Positions 1 to 11,915 of a DNA stretch of 64,000 nt are shown piece by piece (the stretch's first letter is position 1; every line of letters begins with the position of its first letter). Where the stretch lies: the NCBI GenBank assembly GCA_002778195.1, contig PCDI01000017.1:72104-136103 (forward strand). The letters are read 5' to 3'. The DNA is from Raffaelea ambrosiae. Taxonomy: Eukaryota; Ascomycota; Sordariomycetes; Ophiostomatales; Ophiostomataceae. A program made the position numbers and the translations under genes. The notes beneath the pieces were generated by a model. That model saw nothing but the letters and a program-made list of their open reading frames with translations. It had not been told where the DNA came from and did no database searches.

Positions 1-2316
1 ACGCACGAACACTTGGTATTCTCTAGTCACAGACCATAGACAAAAAGACTGGCAGAACACAGAACAAAGCTATTTTCAAACAGTGCACACGACAGCAAGA
101 ACGTAAAAAAATAGAGACTGAATACGAGTGTACCGGTAAACAAGGAGAGAAAAAAGGGAAACCCTAAAGCTTTAGTCACCAAAGGTAAAGGGGAAACTTT
201 TTTATCTGGCTCAGGGAGTAAGAAAACGGGGAAGTCGATTGAGGGACGTGCCTGGCAGTTATTCCATTTGTGCCAACTCCACAACTAGTTCCCGGGTAGT
301 CAGATCTCTAGTCGATACGTTGACAGATGAGATCTGTGCTCCTTCGAATTAGTAGTTTCTCCATACACAATGAAACCAGCCCTTCTTTTGGGTAGGCGGT
401 CACAACACAGCTCTATTGTGAGCTTTGGCCTTGCGTGCCACATCCGTGAACTCGCGGTTCTAGATGTGATAGAAGTATGGGCCGTCAACCATTGCCGCAG
501 TCATACAATGAACACCAACACAACATCATTCTGCAAGCTACGGGACGATGAGTAAAAGCTCGTTGTAGAAGGGGGCTGACACTGGCTGTCTCGTTGGACG
601 CATATTGGCTGTCCAACAAAAGCAGAAGCAACCAAGTCCGTCCGGACAGCTCACCAGACCGTATCTTCATTGTAGGTGTTCTCTGGCGGTGTGGTGGTGT
701 TTTCTGTGCTTCCAAGCGTTGCCAGGAGATCTTAAATACCGAGTCTGCTTCTCAAGAAGGCCGAGGCAGGCAACATCGTGTCAATGGAGGGACAAGCACA
801 ACTACGTGTGCCCTGTCTGGTCGCAGCCGTTTGTGGAGTGGAACACTCCCGCATGTGTTCCATGCTGTATTGAAAGCGGAACGGGGACAGCAACCTCTGG
901 AATACAACGAAAAGCATCCAAAACAGCGTTGCAAGAGCAGATTGAAAACCATCGATATCCCGGAAAAAAATTCCCCTTTCCTTCTGGCCAAGCCTTTGTC
1001 TTATATACACGTCTGCTCTTCAAGCCGGTAGTTCTCCTTGTCTCACCACTGTTTCTTCTTCGTCCACCAACGCCAACTCAGTATGAAAACCCCCCCCCAG
1101 CAACGTCCATCACCCGGTTGCTGTCCAGATGCCCTTGTTCACGACCATCACCTGCCCGCTCCGTGCATGAGTGAGCACAAGGCCAATTCAGGGGCAAGCT
1201 CGCGCCGTGCCCACAATGAAGAGGTCTTCCTCATTTTGAGAACGGGTAACAGAAGTATCTAGGCTGCTTCAACACCCTTGGAATGGACCACGGTGTTTCC
1301 TTCTCAAGGTAGCAGAAACCAGATCGAATGCCTCGGCGAAAGTCGACAGTCAGATGGCTGGCGACGGCACCCCGAGTCAAGAGACCGGTCGAGGGTTGAC
1401 CTCCTTCAGAAAGCCCTTGATTGGGGATACCAAAGTTTCGTATCAAGTCGACATGCGGCGAGGGTTGGCGCACGCCGCCCACGTATATGACAGCAACAGG
1501 AGAGAAAAACTGTGGCATGCGCAACGACACGCCATGTTTGCACTCAACAAAAGACACAAGCCATTGCGGGCAACCCGCAAAGGTCTGCATACGGGACGTG
1601 CCCTAAACTTGGCCGAAGGAAAACGAGGATATCTCCTCTATTGAGTATGTGTGCGTGTGTGCGTCATGGCCGTGTCTGGCGAGAGGGTGGTGTCCGAAAC
1701 TTCAAGTCTTCGTAGGCAGTTATTGGGCAGAGATAGGCTCCCAGCCGTGTTCTTGAAGACATCCATCCTGAGAGAAACGTTCGCTCGAGAGTTTCCAAAG
1801 CGTCTTGTCGGTTGTCATGGTATGTTGCCGTCTCTTGTACCGAGGGGTCTTTGGTCGATGATAAAGGTGAGGGGTCAAATTTGAGAAGCTGGAGTTGAAG
1901 GAGGAAGAAGAAAGGGAAAGAGAGTTGAGAAGGCCTTTATATCCGCAATAATTGTGGATCCCAGCCTTGTTGGCAGAGCGAACAGGTAACCAAGAGTGGA
2001 AAACGCACTGAAAAGAAAGGGATCTGAAGGGAGGTTGAAAATGAGATGAGAAAGTGTGCGTACAGATGAGTTGAGTAGAGCCTGAGAAGGCAATTCTGAA
2101 AGAAGGCTGGCAACAAGATGGGAAGAGACGAGGAACGCATCAACAACACGTGGGTGAGTCGGAGTTGACAACTGCCCGAATACGACAACAAATCAGACTT
2201 GGCCCAGACTCATAAAGCATGGGGTTTTATTTGAGCTCTTGTTATCTCGAACCAGCGAAAGCCAATCTGTTTAGAGTGCCATGGCCGTTTTGCGAGAACA
2301 AGCAATGCCTTCCAGG
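1..2316. other. No recognisable gene (downstream of the 5-oxoprolinase)
   Basis: Several open frames of 60-190 codons occur on both strands. None has a recognisable domain, a convincing ATG or splice-linked continuation, and several begin at non-ATG codons. Toward the right end there is purine-rich sequence (about 1,890-2,130). The stretch before 2,317 lies just after the 5-oxoprolinase stop and is the likely place for its 3' untranslated region. A small gene cannot be excluded, but nothing here supports one. Confidence 0.5.
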
Positions 2317-5300
2317 CTAGACGGCTTCGGCAGTTTGGTTCCAGTTGTGCACACTCCCCCGCGGCTCGAACTGGTAGCCAGACGTCGACGTCGCTTGCCC
2401 GTCCGTGTGGATAGGATGTGCCCCATTCGTTCCATGCGTTCCCTGGGCATCCTCGGGACGGCCCCAGCCGCCACCTCCCGGTCTGGACGCGTGTTTCGTG
2501 AGTCAGTGGGAACATGGTTGGACAAACAACGAGGAAAACAAAAAGAGGGGGCAACGTACGTGTGAATCACCACCCGCTCGCCCGGGGCCACGTCCAGCTC
2601 CATCTTGCCGCCCATGTTGATGACCCGCTCGCGGATTTTGTGTCCGCCGCTGTCCGTGTCGTCCTCCTTCTTGATGTACAGGTTCTTCCCGGCGGCGCCC
2701 GGCTGGCCGCCGGCCATGCCGTACGGCCGCACCACGCGGCGCTCGCTGAGCATGGACACGTGCAGCGGCACGCGGAACTCGACGTCGCGGATGCAGCCGT
2801 CGCCGCCGCGGAAGCGGCCGGGGCCGCCAGAGCCGGGCCGCAGCTTCCACTGGCGCAGGACGACGGGGTAGCGCAGCTCGTAGACCTCGGGGTCGGCGCA
2901 GCGCGTGTTGGACATGTGCGTGTGCACGCCGGACGTGCCGTGCCAGCCGGGGCCGGCGCCGTGGCCGCCGGCAATGGTCTCGATGTAGCCGAAGCCGGGC
3001 TCGGTGTCGTTGCCGCGGCCGAAGCCGAAGACGTTGACACAGCCCTGCGAGGCGGCGCAGGCGCCAAAGGCGCCCAGCACGACGTCGGTGATGCGCTGCG
3101 ACGTGATGCTGTTGCCGGCGCAGACGGCGGCGTGGCGCGACGGCCGCAGGAGGCTGCCGGGCGGGATGCGGATGCGGACGGGCGCCAGACAGCCCTCGTT
3201 GAGCGGGATGTCCTGGTTGATCAGGCAGCGCAGCGCGTAGATGACGGCGGCGTGCGTGATGGCCGGGGGCGCGTTGAGGCAGTTGAGCGTCTCCTCGGAG
3301 GTGCCGGCAAAGTCAAAGTCGGCGGTGCCGGCGGCGCCGTCGATGCGGATCTGCAGGGCGATGACGGAGCCGTCGTCGAGGCTGTCCGCAAAGGACAGCC
3401 GCGGCTGCCGGGTGGCGGCCACCCCCCGGAGGAACGCGCGCACGGCCGTCTCCGCGTTGCGCGCAATGGCGTCCATGTACAGGTGCACCACCGGCCGCGA
3501 GAAGGCCCGGATCAGCCCGTGGATCAGGTCCGCGCCCTTCCGGTTGGCCGCAATGGCCGCCCGCAGGTCCGACAGGTTCTCGCTCCAGTTGCGCGTGCCG
3601 CTCGAGCCCGCGTGCCGCCGCGGCGGGTCGTGCCGCAAAAACTGCGCCGTCGCCGCCTCGTTGAACCGGCCCTCGCTCACAATCTTGTAGCTCACCGTCG
3701 CCGCCCCCTCCTCGTACAGGTACTTGCTGTTTGACGGCATCGACCCGGGGCTGATGCCGCCCACGTCCGCGTGGTGTCCGCGCGAGGCCACCCAGAACAG
3801 AATCTGTTCTTTTCTGTCCTCGCTTCGCTCGCTTTGACTTTCCTCGGTGTCGTCCTCGGTCGTCCCCCAGACCGGCGTCATCACCGTAATGTCCGGCAGG
3901 TGCACACCGCCCGCCATCGGGTGGTTGCTGCACAGCACGTCCCCCGGCTTCAGGTCCGCCCGGAAGTGCTCGTACTGGAACCGCACCGCCGCCTCCATCG
4001 AGCCCAGGTGCACCGGCACGTGCGGCGCGTTCGCCACCAGCCGCCCCGTCGGCGAGAACAGCGCGCACGAAAAGTCCAGCCGCTCCTTGATGTTCACCGA
4101 CACCGCCGTCTTCTGGAACGCCCGCCCCATCTGCTCCGCAATCGACATGAACCGGTGCCCGAAAATCGACAGCCGCACCGGGTCCACCGTCGTCGCGCTG
4201 ACCTGCCGCACCGGCGGCAGCGGCAGGTCCAGAATCACGTGCCGGCTGAGCACCGTCGCCGTCACCCGCGGCTCCACCACGATCGTCTGCGTCTGGTCGA
4301 TGATCGTCGCCGGGCCCACAAGCGTGCACCCGGGCCGCAGCCGCTCCAGCCGGTAGATGGGCGTCGTCGTCCAGCCGCCGTCGCCGCCGCCGCCGCCGTC
4401 GCCGTCGCCGGTGGTGGTGGTGGTGGTCGTCGTCGTCGGGGCAAAGTACACCTGCGACCGGCCGTCCTCGCTGGCCGGGTCGACGTCGAACCGGGCCACC
4501 GTGGCGAGCTCGTCGTACGGCGATTCGTCGTGGGCGTCGGGCCCCCCACCCCCCGAGGCATGCCCGATGCCCCGGACGCGGATGTCTTCCAGCAGCACCT
4601 TCTTGTCCGGAAACGTAAACGAGTACTCCCGCTGGTGCTGCCGCGTGAACGCGGCCAGATAGTCGCCGTCGCCCCCCGCCGCCGCCGGCGCGCGCACCAT
4701 CAGGCTGTTGTCCGTGCCCTGGTACCGCAGGTTGAGGTACACCTCGTGCGTGATGCGGTCGGGCGCGATGCCGTCCGCGGTCAGCTCGCGGTCCACCTCG
4801 GCGCGCAGCTCGTCCACCACCGGCTGGACCGCGGCGGCGGACACAAACACGCCGGACGCCGGCCGCTGCGCCTCGTGCACCGTGTCGGCCAGCGCCATGC
4901 CGTACGCCGACAGGATCGACGAGTGGCGGTGGATCACCACGCGCCGGATCGACAGCGACGCCGCGATCGCGCACGCGTGCTGCCCGCCCGCGCCGCCAAA
5001 GCACGCCAGGTGGTGCGCCGACGTGGCGAACCCGCGGGCCTCGGTCAGCGCGCGGATCGGCTTGGCCATGGCCTCGTTGGCGACGTCGATGAACCCCATG
5101 GCCACCGCCTCGGGCGTCTGGGCCTGGCCCGTCTCCGCGCTGATCTGCCGCGCGAGCGCCGCAAACTTGTCCCGCGTGATCTGCACGTCCAGCGGCTCCT
5201 GCTCGCTCGGCCCGAAGATCTGGGGGAAATAGTCGGGCAGCAGCCGGCCCGTGAACGCGTTGGCGTCGCTGATCGTCAGGGGCCCGCCCTTGCGGTAGCA

Positions 5301-6735
5301 CGCCGGCCCCGGGTGGGCGCCGGCCGAGTCGGGCCCGACGCCGAACAGGCCGTGCCGCCAGTGCAGAATGCTGCCGCCGCCGGCGGCGACCGTGTTGATG
5401 TCGAGCTGCGGCGCCATGATCGTAATGCCGGCCGTACAGTTCTCAAAGGTGTGCTCGAACGCGCCGTCGAAGCGCGACACGTCGGTGCTGGTGCCGCCCA
5501 TGTCGAAGCCGATCACCGGCACCTTCTCGGCCGCGTGGTAGCTGGTCCGCGCATAGCCGACGACGCCGCCGGCGGGGCCGGAGAGCACGGCGCGCAGGCC
5601 GCTGAATCTGGACAGTGTGAACAAACGGCACAAGGGTCCGCAAAGAGGCCGCCCCGACTCACTTCCGCACATCCACGAGGCCGCCGTCGCTCTGCATAAA
5701 CTCGCATCGCGTGTTCGCCGACTGCAGGTTGTCGGTGAAGCCGGCCTGGAAGCCCTGGATGTAGTTCTGCACGACCGGCGTCAGGTAGGCATCCGCCGTG
5801 GCCGACATGCCCCGCGAGAGCATCTTGATCATGGGCAGCGTCAGGCACGAGACGGTCACCATGGGGAACCCGACCTCGGTGGCGATCTTCTGGATCGCGA
5901 GCTCATGGTCTGGGTGCGGCACGGTTAGGCGCATGTTAGGGGATCGGGTTCTCGGCAGGGGGTCCCGCGCGTACCTGGGAAGGTGTACGAGTGCGTCAGA
6001 CAGACACACAGCGTGCGAAAGCCCTCGTCGTAGAGCTTGACCAGGTCGGCGCGCACCTGGTCCCGGTCGAGGCGCTTGAGGATCCGGATCACCTGGCCGT
6101 TGACGCCGCGCACCAGGTCCGGGTCCGTCTGCAGGGCGGCTTCGGCGGCGGCCGTGTCGGCGTCGTACGACGGGCTCTTCTGGTAGGTCTCGACGGTGAC
6201 GCGCTCCGGCACCTCCACCACGCGCTCGTACAGGACGTCCGGCTTCTGGATGTGCAGGTCGAACGTCTTGGGCCGCGACTGCAGGCCGATCTTGAGCGCG
6301 TCCGAGAAGCCCTCGGTGATCAGCAGGGCCACGCGCGCGCCCTTGCGCTCGAGCAGCGCGTTGGTGGCCACGGTGGTGCCCATGCGGATGGTCAGGCTCT
6401 GGAACGGGGCGGTGTCAATCTTCTGGTCCCGCGGGAACGGCCGGCCCGTGACCCGCTCCAGGATGCGGCGGATGCCTTCGATGGGCGCGTCGGCATAGTT
6501 GCTGGGGTCTTCCGACAAGAGCTTGACGACAATGTCCTCGTCCTGTCCTTCGACGATGCCCAGGCAGTCGGTGAACGTGCCGCCGCGGTCTGCCGAGAGA
6601 ACAGGAAAATGAGCAGGAGCGCAATGGTTTTTTTTTTTTTTTTTTTTTGGACATTCTGTCCACCGATCCAAGCCTACCTATGGCAATCTTGAGGCTGGGC
6701 CGGGCGTCCATCGACCCGTCGTTGTGGGAAGACAT
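2317..6735 (-). CDS. 5-oxoprolinase (ATP-hydrolysing), HyuA-HyuB fusion
   Basis: Five exons on the minus strand: 6735-6678, 6589-5975, 5909-5663, 5607-2560 and 2482-2317, all GT...AG, giving 1,377 aa. Joining exon 1 to exon 2 rebuilds the nucleotide-binding motif IAIDRGGTFTDC near residue 17, and the last junction rebuilds VIHTPGGGGWG near the C-terminus; both are diagnostic of the family. Residues about 1-780 form the HyuA-type half and about 785-1,370 the HyuB half, with SRGHHADVGGISPGSMP conserved. 5-Oxoprolinase opens 5-oxo-L-proline to glutamate with ATP in the cytosolic gamma-glutamyl cycle. The length is slightly above the usual ~1,290 aa because of low-complexity insertions (a Thr/Asp/Gly run at about 4,370-4,440 and an acidic/Ser stretch near 3,800-3,850). 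The start at 6735 leaves only a 15-residue leader before the domain. Hydantoinase activity on another cyclic amide is possible, given the neighbouring oxidase and permease. Confidence 0.93.
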
Positions 6736-6987
6736 GGCTGGAAACGGGGATTGTTGGCAACTATGGGACAAAGCAGTTCTGGCTGCATGGCTCGGCATTG
6801 GGCCATTTCTGGGGAAGGGCGTCCCACGAGCAGCGCATCGACGTTATATCACCGTGGATCGCGCCTTCGTCGGCCACCTGGCCGTCGGGTATCGACCTGC
6901 ATCGATTTTCCGCCGATACAAGACAGCTTGGAGAGCAGGTGGAGGCGACGGGCCGCAGGTGTTCCCCGGGGTCGGCAGGCCCTGCAA

Positions 6988-6993
6988 GATAAG
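6988..6993 (+). promoter_or_regulatory. GATA-factor site (AGATAAG)
   Basis: A perfect HGATAR match lies about 250 bp upstream of the oxoprolinase ATG. A second copy in the same orientation is 132 bp away at 7120-7125. Paired sites are known to favour AreA/NIT2 binding; function here is inferred. Confidence 0.4.
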
Positions 6994-7119
6994 GGGCAGC
7001 CACTGCATGCAGGTGTGGACGGGGCACACGGGAGCACGTTCGGGGCGTATTTTCCCATCACGTCTGGGCTGGCTAGGCCCAACTAGCTCGACTTTCCGGC
7101 AGTGTGAGCATTGCGGAGA

Positions 7120-7125
7120 GATAAG
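7120..7125 (+). promoter_or_regulatory. GATA-factor site (AGATAAG)
   Basis: Second perfect HGATAR match in the divergent promoter, about 410 bp upstream of the amine oxidase ATG. Its occupancy is inferred, not shown. Confidence 0.4.
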
Positions 7126-7401
7126 AGCAGAGCGGCTGCGAAGCTGACTGTGCGTGTTCAGGCGGACCCTCGAATTGTTCTTTGATTGGCAAGTGGACCA
7201 TGGGGGGCCCGGAAATGCACCGGCAGGTAACGGAAGCTATTAGCCAACCCTCCCGGCCCCGTCCCAAAAGCACGCGATCACTATTAGTCAACGGCTGCCC
7301 GATTTTCTCGCTTGCACCTGCATCTTCGGTCGTGCAGCCCACAGCAATCCGGCCTCGGCGTCAATTTGTCGCAACAGATGCGCTCTGCGGTGGCCTGACA
7401 G

Positions 7402-7465
7402 GTTTGTTCTTTTGTTCTTTTGTTCTTTTGTTCTTTGTTCTTTTGTTCTTTGTTATTTGTTCTTT
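7402..7465 (+). repeat. TTTTGTTC tandem tract in the oxidase leader
   Basis: About seven imperfect copies of an 8-bp TTTTGTTC (or TTTGTTC) unit lie 70-135 bp before the amine oxidase ATG. Pyrimidine-rich tracts are common near fungal transcription starts, so this is probably a core promoter or leader element that grew by slippage. Confidence 0.7.
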
Positions 7466-7535
7466 CTCGCCAGTTTACTCTTGTCTGGGTCATCCCCAGA
7501 GCTCGGTTCCTTGCCTCTGGCCCTTTCTTTCCACC

Positions 7536-8908
7536 ATGGCGCAAGACAAGTCCCAGTCCATCCTGATCGTCGGCGCCGGCTGCTTCGGCCTGTCCACGGC
7601 ATACCAGCTGGCCACCGAAGGCTACTCCAACATCACCGTCCTGGACAGGGGCAGTGCCATCCCGAGCCCGTTCTCGGCCGCCAACGACCTGAACAAGGTC
7701 ATCCGCGCCGAATATGCCGACACCTTTTATACGGATCTGTCTCTCGTAAGCCTCCCCTGCCCAATACGAAAACCAGGGGGTTTCTCTGGTTTTGCCAAGA
7801 CGGTATGCAGTCTGCCAACACCCACCCCCCCTTCCAGGAAGCGCTACAAAAGTGGCAGTCTCACCCCGTGTTTGCGCCGCACTACCGCCAGACGGGCTTC
7901 CTGAACGTCACCTCGACAGCCGCGCCCGAGAGCACCCGGCAGGTCATCCAGCGGTACCTGGCCTCGATCCGGACACACCCGGCGTTTGACGGGCAGGTCC
8001 AGCTGGTCGACGGCGCGGACGCGGTCAAGAAGATCGTGCCGGCGTTCCACGGGCTCACCGGCGGCTGGTCCGGCTACATCAACCGGCTGGCCGGCTACAG
8101 CCACTCGGCCAACGCCATCCGGGCCGTCTACGAGGCGTGCGTCCAGCTCGGCGTGCAGTTCCGCCTCGGCGCGCAGGAGGGCCACGTCACGGCGCTGCTC
8201 TACGCGTCGTCGCGCGCCGAGGGGACCACCTGCATCGGCGTGCGCACGGCCGGCGGGCAGATCTGCCTGGCCGGCCAGACGCTGCTGGCCCTGGGCGCGG
8301 ACGCGGCCAGCCTGCTGCCGCAGCTGGGCAAGCAGGTGGCGGGCCGGTGCTGGGGCGTGGCGCACCTCCAGCTGACGGCGGCCGAGGCGGCGGCGCTGCG
8401 GGGCATCCCCGTGGTGCAGGTGCGCGACCTGGCCTTCTTCTTCGAGCCCGACCCGGCCACGCACAAGCTCAAGTTCTGCCACATGGGCGGGCCCTACTCC
8501 AACTATGCCTGGTCCCGCGACGGCCTGTCGCTGCCGTTTGCCGACTGGCAGGACTCGCAGTTTCTGCCGGCCGACGACGCTGTGTACATCCGCCAGCTGC
8601 TCCGCGAGGTGCTGCCAGAGCTGGCCGACCGCCCGCTGATCGACAAGCACCTGTGCTGGGTGGCCGACACGGACGACTCGGACTTTATCATCGACTTTGT
8701 GCCGGGCCTGGGCCGCTCGCTGGTCGTGCTCTCGGGCGACTCGGGGCACGGCTTCAAGATGCTGCCGACGTTTGGGTCGTTTGTGCAGCGCCTGCTGGAG
8801 GCCGGCCGCCAGGCCGAGCCCAAGTGGCAGTGGAAGGTGTCCAAGACGGTGGGCGCCGCCTGGCGGGGCGGGGCCAGCCAGGAGCTGGCCAGCGTGGCCA
8901 AGTTGTGA
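7536..8908 (+). CDS. FAD-dependent amine oxidase (fructosyl-amino-acid / sarcosine oxidase family)
   Basis: Two exons, 7536-7745 and 7838-8908, give 426 aa. The 92-nt intron is GTAAGC...CCAG. The N-terminus has the Rossmann dinucleotide-binding motif ILIVGAGCFGLSTAYQLA (about residues 8-25). Near the C-terminus there is LCWVADTDDSDFIID, whose Cys sits where monomeric sarcosine and fructosyl-amino-acid oxidases attach FAD covalently, and then GDSGHGFKMLP. These enzymes oxidise the C-N bond of a secondary amine (N-methyl amino acid, Amadori product or saccharopine) and release H2O2. There is no obvious C-terminal peroxisomal SKL-type signal (it ends in KL). The Kozak context CCACCATGG supports the start. 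It is divergent from the oxoprolinase and followed by a Dal5-like permease, which suggests use of an amine or amide as nitrogen source. The exact substrate cannot be read from the sequence. Confidence 0.9.
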
Positions 8909-9349
8909 TTTCGGGGGCTGAGAAGAAAAAGGGACATTAGACAATAGAAGGTTGCGTACGATACTACGATGCCTGTCCGAGGCGCAGTCCATTCCATAGT
9001 TTCTGAGAACAGACCACGAATGGGTTGAAAAGGATCGGTTCCCGAAGATCATCTGCGAAGTCGAGTTGCCAACTCCCCAGTTTAAAAAAAAAAACAAAAA
9101 AAAATCCAACAAGAAAGGCTGAGGCGACGAGAGCCGGGGTAGGGCCCCCCGGCAATCTACAGGGCAGCCGGGATGGGTCCGGCTAGGCGAGATAGTGTTT
9201 TTCTTGGCCAAAATCCATTTTCTGCTCCCAAGGCAGGCGGAAGCGACGGTGATCTTCCGGCGCTAGTCCGCTTTGGGCCACAACCTGCCGTGTCAGTCCT
9301 CGGACCGTGGCACGCCAGCGCTTTGCCGACGCTTCTGGGCAGCACGCTG

Positions 9350-9354
9350 TTATC
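9350..9354 (-). promoter_or_regulatory. GATA-factor site (TGATAA)
   Basis: HGATAR match on the minus strand, about 300 bp upstream of the permease ATG. Function is inferred from the GATA sites around it and from the cluster context. Confidence 0.35.
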
Positions 9355-9448
9355 AAGTCTGGCTATCTCGGCGGCGTACCATCCACCATCGCCTGGAGCT
9401 GCCTCGGCAATGTGTCGATGCCTGTTTCACGATCAGGTCTATGGCGGT

Positions 9449-9454
9449 GATAAG
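9449..9454 (+). promoter_or_regulatory. GATA-factor site (TGATAAG)
   Basis: Perfect HGATAR match about 195 bp upstream of the permease ATG and 95 bp from the previous site. Function is inferred. Confidence 0.4.
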
Positions 9455-9649
9455 CTCTCTGCTGTTGTGTGCCTGGTCTGCTGTTTGGATAGCAAGAGCG
9501 AGAAATAAAAATGCTGCTCTTGTTTTTTTGCCTGGACGAGGCACGCACTGAAGACAGGCTGTTTTGTTGATCTTGATACTCGTGAAAAGAAAGAAAAAAG
9601 AACAAAGAAAGAAAGAACCAAAAAGACAACACAACTGCAGCTGGCCAAA

Positions 9650-11471
9650 ATGGAGGACCACGAGAAGGCCATGCCGGCATCCGAGGGCCTCGAGCCGGTC
9701 GAGAGCCGGTGCCCGGGCGAGACCGCCGAGATGGCCGTGGCCGGCGGCGCCGGGCTCGACGTAGCCGCGCAGTTCCTCGCGCGCCTCGACCCGGCGATCC
9801 GGGACCGGCCGGTCGACCCGGCCGAGGCGCGCCGTCTGCTGTGGAAGATCGACCTCGTCCTGGTGCCCCTCTTGGCCTTGACGGTCATCATCTCGGCCGT
9901 CGACAAGGTGATCATCTCCAACGCGGCCATCTACGGCATGCGCACCGACAACAAGCTCGTGGGCGACGAGTACGCCTGGGTCGGCTCCGTCTTCTACCTG
10001 GGCTACCTGGTCGCCGAGTGGCCGGGCAACATGCTGATCCAGAAGCTGCCCGTCCGCGCCTTCTTCAGTGCGACCATGTTCTGCTGGGCCGTGTGCACCT
10101 TTTTGACGGCGACCACGCACAGTTTTGGAGGGCTGGCCGCTGTTCGGTTTATCAGTGAGTGATTGGGGGAGTGTTGGCTTTCATTTTCCCTCTTTTTTTT
10201 TGGTCTTTCTCTCCTTTTTCCGGGGGGAGGGGGGGTGGATTCTTTTCTTTTCTTCTAACCGTATACTCCTCCCAGTGGGCATGTTCGAGTCGATCGTCTT
10301 CCCCACCTGCACGCTCGTCACGGCCATGTGGTGGACGGTGTCCGAGCAGCCCATCCGCGTCGCCCTCTGGTTCAACACGCTGTCCTCGGTCGTCACCGGT
10401 CTCCTGTCGTACGGCATCGGGCACACCCACACCCGCGTGTCGCCGTGGCGGCTGCTGTTCATTGTCCTGGGCGCCGTCACAACGCTGTGGTCGGGGGTCA
10501 TCTACATCTGCCTGCCCAGCTCGCCGGTGACGGCCTGGTGGCTGAGCGACCGCGAAAAGTACATCTGCCTGGAGCGCGTCCGCACGAGCAACACGGGCAT
10601 CGAGGACAAGACGATCAAGTGGTACCAAGTCAAGGAATGCCTGCTGGACCCCAAGGCGTGGCTCATTTCCATCTATGCCTGCGCCATCAACATTCCCAAT
10701 GGTACGTTCTGCTGCTGCTGCTGCTGCTGTTGTTGTTGTTGTTGTTGTGTGCGGCGGTGCCACGCGGGCGAACCACGCGAACAACGTGAACCACGCTGAC
10801 CTTATTTTTTTTTTCTTCGTTCTTCTTCTTCCCCGCATCCAACAGGCGGCGTGGTGACCTTTGCGGCCCTGATTGTGAACGGCCTGGGGTTCACAGCCCT
10901 CGAGACGACGCTTCTGGGCGTGCCGACGGGCGTCGTGGCCACCGTGTGGTCGCTGCTCTTCAACATTGCCACGAGCCGGCTGCCCGGCTACCGCTGCGCC
11001 CTGATTTTCTTCTGCATCTTCTTCCCCATCGTCTCGGCGGTCTGCATGTGGCAGCTGGCCGGCATCAGCAAGGTGTCGCTGCTGGGGCCCTACTACGCCT
11101 TCTACTCGTACTGGGCGCCGTACACCATGTCCACCTCGCTGCCCATGGCCAACACCTCGGGCCACACCAAGAAGGTGACGGTGAACACCATGTTTTTCGT
11201 CGGCTACTGCGTCGGGAACATCCTGGGGCCGCAGGTCTTCCGGTCCGACGACGCGCCCCAGTACCACAAGGGCTACATTGGCCTGATCGCGTGCCTGGCG
11301 GCCAGTGCCGTGTGCATTGCGCTGTATGGCCTGCTGTGCATGGCGGACAACAAGAGACGAGACCGGCTGCAGGGCGGCGGGCCGCGCGAGCTCACCGAGG
11401 AAGAAAGGCGGGAGGAGGCCTTTTCCGACTTGACAGACAAGGAGAAGCTCAACTTTCGCTACAGCTACTAG
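9650..11471 (+). CDS. MFS permease of the Dal5 (allantoate) anion:cation symporter family
   Basis: Three exons, 9650-10154, 10276-10701 and 10846-11471, give 518 aa. Both junctions restore conserved text: RFIMGMFES at the first and INIPNGGVVTF at the second. The protein starts with a ~65-residue hydrophilic tail, followed by ARRLLWKIDLVLVPLLAL and a run of hydrophobic helices typical of 12-TM Dal5/Tna1 permeases. It ends with an acidic/basic tail (EERREEAFSDLTDKE). The family imports allantoate, nicotinate, pantothenate, dipeptides and similar acids with protons at the plasma membrane. Its place between an amine oxidase and a Zn2Cys6 regulator suggests it imports the substrate of the cluster. 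The second intron holds a CTG/TTG microsatellite. The substrate is not predictable from sequence alone. Confidence 0.92.
10709..10746 (+). repeat. CTG/TTG trinucleotide repeat in an intron
   Basis: A run of CTG units followed by TTG units, roughly a dozen triplets in total, lies in the second intron of the Dal5-like permease, close to the donor site. It would be readable as a Cys run if the intron were retained. Confidence 0.85.
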
Positions 11472-11711
11472 TTTGATCCAGTATAATAGCAATCGATCGG
11501 GCGGATGCCGGCCGAGGTGGACGCCGTGTAACTATATAGGATAGACAGTGCTAGACAGTGCTAGACAGCTCTCGTACTGTGTCCTTGTCCCATGCAAATG
11601 CCAACACTATACAACACGATGACAAGCATTCACACGTCTTCACAATTCCTCACGCGTCTGTACAGATGGGTGCCCTGTACGTGGGCCATGCGTGGGCGTG
11701 CTGGAAGGGGC

Positions 11712-11717
11712 CTTATC
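11712..11717 (-). promoter_or_regulatory. GATA-factor site (GATAAG)
   Basis: CTTATC on the plus strand, about 200 bp upstream of the regulator ATG. It pairs with a second site at 11774-11779. The base before GATA is T on the minus strand, so it fits HGATAR. Confidence 0.35.
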
Positions 11718-11773
11718 ACCACTAACTAGTCAGGTAGGGTGGTGGATCCGCTTGCCTGCACCAGCCATGCCGG

Positions 11774-11779
11774 CTTATC
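11774..11779 (-). promoter_or_regulatory. GATA-factor site (AGATAAG)
   Basis: CTTATC followed by T on the plus strand gives AGATAAG on the minus strand, about 140 bp upstream of the Zn2Cys6 regulator ATG. Together with the other sites it makes every promoter of the cluster GATA-bearing. Function is inferred. Confidence 0.35.
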
Positions 11780-11915
11780 TTGTCCGCTTCCCCCTCCGCA
11801 ACCGCATGCCCAGATTCCCTCGGGCTGCCATCCATGCTGCGTCTGCTCCTCGTGACACCGCGTCTGTTCACCTGTTGCCTGATCATCTATTCGTCTGGTT
11901 GCTGCATTCTACACG

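Larger units (their letters stand above)
6736..7535. promoter_or_regulatory. Shared divergent promoter of oxoprolinase and amine oxidase
   Basis: This 800-bp spacer separates two divergently transcribed catabolic genes. It contains two GATAAG motifs at 6988-6993 and 7120-7125, both preceded by A, which fits the HGATAR consensus of AreA/NIT2-type GATA factors. A T/C-rich tandem tract at 7402-7465 lies in the likely 5' leader of the oxidase. It carries no convincing coding region. Confidence 0.5.
8909..9649. promoter_or_regulatory. Permease promoter with GATA-type sites
   Basis: This 741-bp spacer carries TTATC at 9350-9354 (TGATAA on the minus strand) and TGATAAG at 9448-9454. An A-rich stretch of AAGAAAG units at about 9585-9630 just before the permease ATG is probably the 5' leader. 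No gene is seen in it. Confidence 0.45.

Noticed and set aside
605..1174. A 189-codon plus-strand open frame near the left edge
   Set aside because: It begins at TTG, has no motif and overlaps equally long frames in other phases.
3313..5301. A 662-codon open frame on the minus strand and 642-codon open frames on the plus strand within the oxoprolinase region
   Set aside because: They are shadows of the real frame caused by high GC and low stop-codon density; their translations are Arg/Ala/Gly-rich without motifs, whereas the oxoprolinase frame carries conserved motifs across splice sites.
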